DNA of 64,000 nt. Source: Roseateles aquatilis. GTDB taxonomy: Bacteria > Pseudomonadota > Gammaproteobacteria > Burkholderiales > Burkholderiaceae_C. Numbering within the stretch: the first letter of the stretch is position 1; the number at the start of each line of letters is the position of its first letter. A model generated the notes under the pieces. That model had not been told where the DNA came from and did no database searches. It was given only the letters and a program-made list of their open reading frames with translations. The stretch covers positions 62,001 through 126,000 of the forward strand of contig NZ_NIOF01000016.1 in the NCBI RefSeq assembly GCF_002205645.1. Reading direction: 5' to 3'. Below, piece by piece: positions 59,269 to 64,000 of the stretch. A program made the translations under genes and the position numbers.

Positions 59269-60584
59269 GCGGTGTCTCCCGGCGCGAGCCAACGTCGCTG
59301 CCAATCGGCGCGCGAGCGGGTCGAGAACACCCGGGCGCCGGGCCGCAGCCGCGCCAGCTCCAGCGCGGCGCCCTGCCGTTGCCGCTGATAGCCGTTGCGC
59401 AGGACCTCCACCGCCACCGCCGTGTCGATGGCCCGGCCGACCAGGTAGCGCCGGCCGCCGACGAAGCGATGCCGCTCCTGCGACCACCAGCGCCGCAGGG
59501 CCCGCGGCGCCGGCGGCGGCAGGTCCTCGTCGTCGACATGCGGCTCGGGGCCGTCTTCCGGCGCGAGCGGCGCGGCGGCGCCCGGTGCCGGCCCGCCGTC
59601 CTCGGGCTCCGCCGTCCCGGCCTTGAAGGCCGCCAGGTCCAGGTCGATGCCCGTGATCATCGCGAAGGATTCGGCCGCGACCCGCGCCAGCGTCGGATGG
59701 TCGAGCAGGTCCAGCAACCACGGCACGACCAGCGGGTCGCCCAGCCGGCCGGCCGCCATCACCGCCTCGCGCGCGCGGCCGGCATCGGCCGCGAGCGCGC
59801 GGATCTGCTCGCGCGCCCAGCCCGGGTCGCCCAGGCGCATCGCGACTTCCAGCGCCTCCTGGGCCAACTCGGGGATCTCACGCGCCTGCGCGAAGGCCTC
59901 GTGCGCGCGCGCCGCGTCGCCCAGCAAGGCGAGCGACCGCGCGGCCCAGAACCTGCAGGCGGGATCCGGGTCCGTCATCGCCCCCGCCAGCAGCGCCGTC
60001 CGGTCCTTGCGCTTGGTCTCGCCCAGCAGACGCAGCCCCTCGGCGCGCAGCAAGGGATCGGGATGGGTCGCCGCCTCGGCCACGGCGGTGCGCACGGCGC
60101 TGTCGCGTTCCGGCGGCGGCGTCCAGGTCAATCCGACATGCAGGGCCAGCGCCGGCAGCGATGCCGCCGCCGGCCCGAGCACGGCCGCGCCTTCGGCGGA
60201 CCAGGCCAGTCCTTCGACGACCGCGGCGCGCCAATCCGGCCCGGCCTGCGTCATCTGCAGCGCGGTCTGCAGCGACGCCTCGCCGCCGCGCCGCGCCGCG
60301 AGGTAAGCCAGGACGAACGCCGAGCCCGGTTCGCCGTCGGCCAGCGTCCGCCGCGCGGCCTCCCATCCGGGGACGCCGCCCACGCGCAGACCTTCGAGAT
60401 GCGCCACCACGCGCGCGTCGAGCAACGCCAGGTGCTTGAGCCGGTAATGCGGGGCCCGGACCGCATGCTCGCGCTGACGCCAGAGGAAGGCGGCGTCCTC
60501 CGCGTGCTCGTCCAGCACACGCCGGTTGATCAGCCCCGAGACCTGCGCCGGAGCAATGCCCAGGATTTGCATGCCTCGGATCAA
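59265..60584 (-). CDS. TIGR02270-family HEAT-like repeat protein of the T6SS operon
   Basis: A 439-aa all-helical repeat protein. The N-terminal RVLDEHAEDAAFLWRQREHAVRAPHYRLKHLALLDARVVAHLEGL pattern and multiple HEAT-like repeats (DPLLRAEGLRLLGE; DPACRFWAARSLALLG; VVPWLLDLLDHP) match TIGR02270 proteins found in T6SS loci. A Pro/Asp-rich linker (about 330-360) separates the C-terminal domain (WWSQERHRFVGGRRYLVGR). The start is TTG 60584 (overlap TTGA with the previous gene) or ATG 60572. The function is unknown; it is probably an assembly or cargo scaffold. Confidence 0.85.
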   Translation of the reverse strand: MIRGMQILGIAPAQVSGLINRRVLDEHAEDAAFLWRQREHAVRAPHYRLKHLALLDARVVAHLEGLRVGGVPGWEAARRTLADGEPGSAFVLAYLAARRGGEASLQTALQMTQAGPDWRAAVVEGLAWSAEGAAVLGPAAASLPALALHVGLTWTPPPERDSAVRTAVAEAATHPDPLLRAEGLRLLGETKRKDRTALLAGAMTDPDPACRFWAARSLALLGDAARAHEAFAQAREIPELAQEALEVAMRLGDPGWAREQIRALAADAGRAREAVMAAGRLGDPLVVPWLLDLLDHPTLARVAAESFAMITGIDLDLAAFKAGTAEPEDGGPAPGAAAPLAPEDGPEPHVDDEDLPPPAPRALRRWWSQERHRFVGGRRYLVGRAIDTAVAVEVLRNGYQRQRQGAALELARLRPGARVFSTRSRADWQRRWLAPGDTA

Positions 60585-61099
60585 TTCAGATGCACGGAGC
60601 CGCCCTGCACGCGATGGGCGCCGACGGCCTGCGCCAGGATCTCCTCGCCGCGCAGCTCGATACGGCCGTCCGCGCGCAAGGTCAGGCGCGCCTTGCCGCA
60701 GCGCAGCGTCAATGCGTGGCGCGCCGTCACGACCAGGTGCTCGCCGTCGGCGTCGACTTCGGCGTGCGTCACGCCGGCCACCTCGGCGGCGGCGGGCGTG
60801 TCGGCGCCGCGTACGACCCCGATGACCACGGGGCGTTCGCGATCGCCGTCCTCGAAGACCAGCAGCACGGAATGACCGACATGCCCCGCATGCAGGTCGA
60901 CCACGGTGCGCGCTCGCGCCGTGCGAACGGCCGGCGCGGCAGGCGCGACAGGGGGGATCGGCTCGCCCCCGGGCAGGCCGACGAAGGCGGTGACGCCGCC
61001 GTCCAGCAGCGCCAGCAGTTCACCGACCTGCGGCATCGAGGACGGTCCGGCGGCGGCGGAGCCGGAACGCGGCGACAGGGTGGTCTGGGACTCGGTCAT
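60581..61099 (-). CDS. DUF6484-type VgrG-associated protein
   Basis: A 172-aa protein following vgrG by 17 nt, with AGGAG before ATG 61099. A core beta domain (VVDLHAGHVGHSVLLVFEDGDRERPVVIGVV) is followed by a C-terminal stretch resembling the VgrG needle end: LTLRCGKARLTLRADGRIELRGEEI...GAHRVQGGSVHLN. This matches my recollection of DUF6484 proteins. It may bind the VgrG/PAAR tip. It overlaps the next gene by 4 nt. Confidence 0.75.
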   Translation of the reverse strand: MTESQTTLSPRSGSAAAGPSSMPQVGELLALLDGGVTAFVGLPGGEPIPPVAPAAPAVRTARARTVVDLHAGHVGHSVLLVFEDGDRERPVVIGVVRGADTPAAAEVAGVTHAEVDADGEHLVVTARHALTLRCGKARLTLRADGRIELRGEEILAQAVGAHRVQGGSVHLN

Positions 61100-61116
61100 G
61101 GCATGCTCCTGTCGCC

Positions 61117-63393
61117 TCAGCTGTTCTGCTTGATGTTCGGACCGCCCTTGAGATTGAGGTCGCCGCCCGCCTTGATATTCACCTTGCCGCTGCCCTGCAC
61201 GGTGATCTCCTTGCCCTTGAGCGTGATGTCGCCGTTGCTCTTGAGGATGAGCTCCGCGGATCCGCACTTGAGGACGATCTCGTCCTTGGCCTGGACACCG
61301 ACCTTGGCGCCGCTGTCGACCAGGTAGTTGTTGCCCGACTTGAAGCTCATCTTGTCGGCGGCGTCGGCGGCATAGGAGGCGCCCGTCTTCTGGCTCATGT
61401 TCTTGCCCGACTGATGGCTCATCGTCGAGCCGGCCGTGACCGACTTGCTGGCGCCGACGGTCTCGGAGCTCAAGCCGCCGACGGCCACCACCTTGGCCGC
61501 GCCCACCTCCTGCATCAACGCCGCGCCGACCGCGTGATTCATCGCCGCGCCGACGGTCAGTGCGTAGACGGCGCCGATGGTCTCCGCCTTCATCAGCGAG
61601 ACGGTCACCGTCTGCGTGCTGCCGAAGCTTTGCGTGTCGGCCGCGCCGACGGTCAGCGTGCGCGTCGCGGCGACGCTCTCGACCTGGTTGGCGCCGACGG
61701 TGAGCGTCTCGTTCGCGCCGATCGACTTGCTGCGATTGGCGCCGACGCTGATGTCCTGGTTCGAGCCGACCGTGAGGCTCTGGTTCACCCCGACCGACTG
61801 CGTCTGGTTGTTGCCCACCGTCTCCGAATCGTCCACGTCGACCTGGTCGGTGCGGTTGTTGTGGATGGTCGAGGTCTGGTCGTGCTCGACCGTGGTGCCC
61901 ATGTCGTATTGGCCGTGGATGGTGATCTTCTCCTTGCCGGCGGTGTCGTCCATCGACAGCTCGTTATAGCCGGCGCCCTTGTGGGTCTTGGACTTGATGC
62001 CGCTGACGACGGCGCCGGCCGGCAGGCCGTAGGGCGGCATGGACTCGGCGTTGTAGACGCGGCCGGTGATCAGCGGCTGGTCGGGATCGCCCTCGACGAA
62101 GTCCACCACCACCTCCTGCCCGATGCGCGGGATGGAGACACCGCCCCAGCCCTTGCCCGCCCAGGGCTGCGAGACGCGGATCCAGCAGGAGCTGGTCTCG
62201 TTGCGCTGGCCGCGGCGGTCCCAGTGGAACTGCACCTTCACCCGGCCGTAGCGGTCGGTGAAGATCTCCTCGCCCGACGGGCCGGTCACGATGGCCGTCT
62301 GCGGGCCCGGCGCCATCGGCTTGGGCGTGCGGCGCTCGGGACGGAACTGCTGGTCGGCGGGAATGGCGCTGAAGCGGCAGCGCAGCCCGGACTCGCCGGA
62401 GGCCGACTCGCTGGCGGCCTGCCGCAGCTGGATGCTGGTGCCGGTGATCAGGTACCCGGCGTTCTGGTCGTCGCGCGGATGGCGCGTCAGCGTCAGCAGG
62501 TGGCCGGTGGCGACGCCCTGCGCGTTGGTGTCGCCCTCGACGCGGGCATAGGCGGTCTGGATCTCGTCGAGCCGGTCCTCGGCGTACTGGCCGCCGTCGC
62601 CGGTCTGCAGGTAGCCGCCGGGATAGTCGAAGATCTCGCCGTCGGACAGGTCGTAGTCGCGCGCGCGGTCCTGCTTGGTCTGCAACGAGGTGGAAGGACG
62701 CTCGAAGTCGAAATCGGTGATGACGATCTTGCCGGGCTTGAGGCTCTCCTGCGCGGTCCAGGCGTCGACGAACTCCAGCGCCGGCGGCGTGTTGCCCGCC
62801 GCGCCGTAGAACGGCAGCGACTCGCAGCCCGGCGCGGCGTCGTGGGCGGACGCGGAGTCCGTGAGGATCAGCGTGTGGCCGCCCTCGTCATGCGTGAAGT
62901 ACCAGTAGATGCCCTCGTTCTCCAGCAGCCGGGCGACGAAGTTGAAGTCGGTCTCGCGGTACTGGACGCAGTAGGTCCAGGTGCGGTACGGGCGCTGCAG
63001 ACGGAACTCGTGACGCGCGACGGGGTGGTCGTCGAAGACCGCCTTGACGATGTCCGGGACCGCCATCTCCTGGAAGATGCGGCAGTCCGCGGTGCGCGTC
63101 AGCAGCCAGAGCCAGGGCCGCAGCGTCATCTGGTAGACGCTGTACTTGCCCTCGAAGCCGCTCAGCGCGAAGCGCGTGACGTAGCCGCCGAGGTGCCGCG
63201 GCGCGTCGGCGCGCAGCGCCATCGTCAGCGTGGCGGGCTTGCCGAGCAGCTCGGCCGCGCGGATGTCCTTGCGCTCGCTCAGCAGCGTGAGCGTGGTCTC
63301 GCCGAGCTCGCTCAGCCCCTCTCGCGACATGCAGGCATGCACGCGGAGGTCGTCGTCGGACAGGGCGGTCTTGAGGCGGAAGGGGGCAACCAT
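61117..63393 (-). CDS. vgrG: T6SS spike protein VgrG
   Basis: A 758-aa VgrG forming the trimeric spike on Hcp. The gp27-like base (residues ~1-380: VYQMTLRPWLWLLTRTADCRIFQEM; YCVQYRETDFNFVARLLENEGIYWYF) leads to the gp5 OB domain (FTDRYGRVKVQFHWDRRGQ; SCWIRVSQPWAGKGWGG; EVVVDFVEGDPDQPLITGRVYN). The needle has many VGxNQ-type repeats (about 530-650). It ends in KVNIKAGGDLNLKGGPNIKQNS with no extra toxin domain. It heads the nine-gene cargo operon; no strong ribosome site is seen before ATG 63393. Confidence 0.95.
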   Translation of the reverse strand: MVAPFRLKTALSDDDLRVHACMSREGLSELGETTLTLLSERKDIRAAELLGKPATLTMALRADAPRHLGGYVTRFALSGFEGKYSVYQMTLRPWLWLLTRTADCRIFQEMAVPDIVKAVFDDHPVARHEFRLQRPYRTWTYCVQYRETDFNFVARLLENEGIYWYFTHDEGGHTLILTDSASAHDAAPGCESLPFYGAAGNTPPALEFVDAWTAQESLKPGKIVITDFDFERPSTSLQTKQDRARDYDLSDGEIFDYPGGYLQTGDGGQYAEDRLDEIQTAYARVEGDTNAQGVATGHLLTLTRHPRDDQNAGYLITGTSIQLRQAASESASGESGLRCRFSAIPADQQFRPERRTPKPMAPGPQTAIVTGPSGEEIFTDRYGRVKVQFHWDRRGQRNETSSCWIRVSQPWAGKGWGGVSIPRIGQEVVVDFVEGDPDQPLITGRVYNAESMPPYGLPAGAVVSGIKSKTHKGAGYNELSMDDTAGKEKITIHGQYDMGTTVEHDQTSTIHNNRTDQVDVDDSETVGNNQTQSVGVNQSLTVGSNQDISVGANRSKSIGANETLTVGANQVESVAATRTLTVGAADTQSFGSTQTVTVSLMKAETIGAVYALTVGAAMNHAVGAALMQEVGAAKVVAVGGLSSETVGASKSVTAGSTMSHQSGKNMSQKTGASYAADAADKMSFKSGNNYLVDSGAKVGVQAKDEIVLKCGSAELILKSNGDITLKGKEITVQGSGKVNIKAGGDLNLKGGPNIKQNS

Positions 63394-63451
63394 GAGGGGG
63401 CCGTATCGAGCGGTCCCTCACGGTAGGCATGTGCGATGAGCGCCGAAAGCG

Positions 63452-63461
63452 ACCAAAGTCA
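63452..63461. promoter_or_regulatory. Weak copy of the T6SS upstream motif before vgrG
   Basis: ACCAAAGTCA (minus strand TGACTTTGGT) matches the tagH/ppkA motif core ACGAAAGTCA at 9 of 10 positions and lies 59 nt before the vgrG start, versus 68 and 72 nt for the others. Confidence 0.35.
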
Positions 63462-63635
63462 TTCGCGGCGCGCCGGCGATGTAAAGGCGTGATACGGCGG
63501 TATGACACTGTCACCGGCATGGGTGACGCGGATCGTCACGAGGCCGCGTTCGGCCGCGCGCGGCCCCACGAACCGCCTGGGCGCGCGACGCGGCGCGCCA
63601 CCGCTCGGCGGGGCACGATGCGCGCCCCGCCTTGA

Positions 63636-64000
63636 TCACATCTCGATCGGTGGCGAAACGGTGATCGTCAGCACCGCGCCGTCATCGGCGTAATCGGCCG
63701 TCAGCTCCAGGCCGTCGACCAGCCACTGCTCCCATTCGACGACGCCCTCCTCTTCCTCGCCGTCGGACGGCTCGCCGTACTCGCGCAGCGCGTCCTCGCG
63801 CGTCGTCACCGGACCGGCCGCGAACGGCGCGTGGCCCTCGTAGGGCTCGACTTCCTCGCTGCCCTCGGGGTAATAGAAGACGGCGCTCAGCACCTGCCCG
63901 CCCGCGCCCTTGGGCGCGCCGTGGTCGGCGGCGTAAGCGTCGCTGCTGGCGAAGGCCATCACCACGCCCACCTCCTTCAACAGGACGAAACCGGCGCGGA
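63636..64000 (-). CDS. Conserved-looking acidic protein (probably partial, N-terminus outside window), immunity-like
   Basis: About 121 codons are open to the right edge of the window. AAGGAGG at 63977-63971 could serve a start at GTG 63962 or ATG 63959, but the frame continues upstream as AGFVLLKEVG, which reads like coding sequence. The product is acidic with two regions: AGGQVLSAVFYYPEG and EWEQWLVDGLELTADYADDGAVLTITV. The latter recalls small DUF6392-type immunity proteins (weak, by eye). Its position behind vgrG on the same strand suggests another effector-immunity module to the right. Confidence 0.5.
   Translation of the reverse strand, partial: RAGFVLLKEVGVVMAFASSDAYAADHGAPKGAGGQVLSAVFYYPEGSEEVEPYEGHAPFAAGPVTTREDALREYGEPSDGEEEEGVVEWEQWLVDGLELTADYADDGAVLTITVSPPIEM

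Overview
The window is GC-rich, densely coded DNA from a Gram-negative betaproteobacterium, most likely Burkholderiales of the Roseateles/Mitsuaria/Rubrivivax type. The grounds are a betaproteobacterial trimeric porin, a Bug/TctC-type solute receptor with TctDE regulators, a CzcA-type RND metal pump with CzcE, and an ECF sigma/ChrR pair. No rRNA, tRNA, CRISPR array, insertion sequence or phage gene was seen. Most genes use ATG or GTG starts and many neighbours overlap by 4 nt (ATGA/GTGA). The taxon is an inference from gene content.

Left third (1-16.1 kb). A metal-efflux operon on the minus strand (small protein, czcB, czcA running off the left edge) has an OmpR-type direct-repeat box upstream. 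It is followed by a frameshifted cytochrome c relic, two hairpins and an aldehyde dehydrogenase. A thioredoxin-like TlpA protein and a DUF3772 MscS channel are coupled on the plus strand. A minus-strand block holds tctD-tctE, tctC and a porin, which together look like a tricarboxylate uptake and sensing unit. A bestrophin-like channel follows.

Middle (16.2-34.7 kb). This is a photo-oxidative/singlet-oxygen response island built around rpoE-chrR: two CFA-family methyltransferases, an FAD amine-oxidase-like enzyme, DUF1365, DUF1295, a DUF6134-like protein and DUF2177. Near-identical promoter motifs, ATCC-N18-TA(G/C)A with a full TGATCC at two of three, lie in front of the three transcription units. 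After this come a LacI regulator, Ohr, a persulfide-dioxygenase-like MBL hydrolase, a heavy-metal two-component system with CzcE, an AmpG-like MFS transporter and a chemoreceptor.

Right half (34.8-64 kb). This is a large part of a type VI secretion system. It holds the membrane complex and baseplate adaptor (tssJ, tssK, tssL with an OmpA domain, tssM), tagF, and the Thr-phosphorylation pathway (ppkA, PP2C phosphatase, FHA protein tagH). It also holds cell-wall proteins (LysM/TPR lipoprotein, polysaccharide deacetylase with a LysM-like domain, TPR lipoprotein). A nine-gene vgrG cargo operon runs vgrG, DUF6484, TIGR02270, DUF2169, an inactive ketosynthase-like protein, a DUF4150 PAAR, a deaminase-fold toxin and two paralogous putative immunity proteins. 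The sheath, Hcp, ClpV and the remaining baseplate genes are not in the window. A kinase-fold protein with a toxin-leader-like N-terminus sits between tagF and the phosphatase and is the most intriguing orphan. A shared 17-bp sequence in front of tagH/LysM and ppkA, with weaker copies before vgrG and tssJ, suggests a common regulator. The Shine-Dalgarno of tssJ is buried in a long hairpin.
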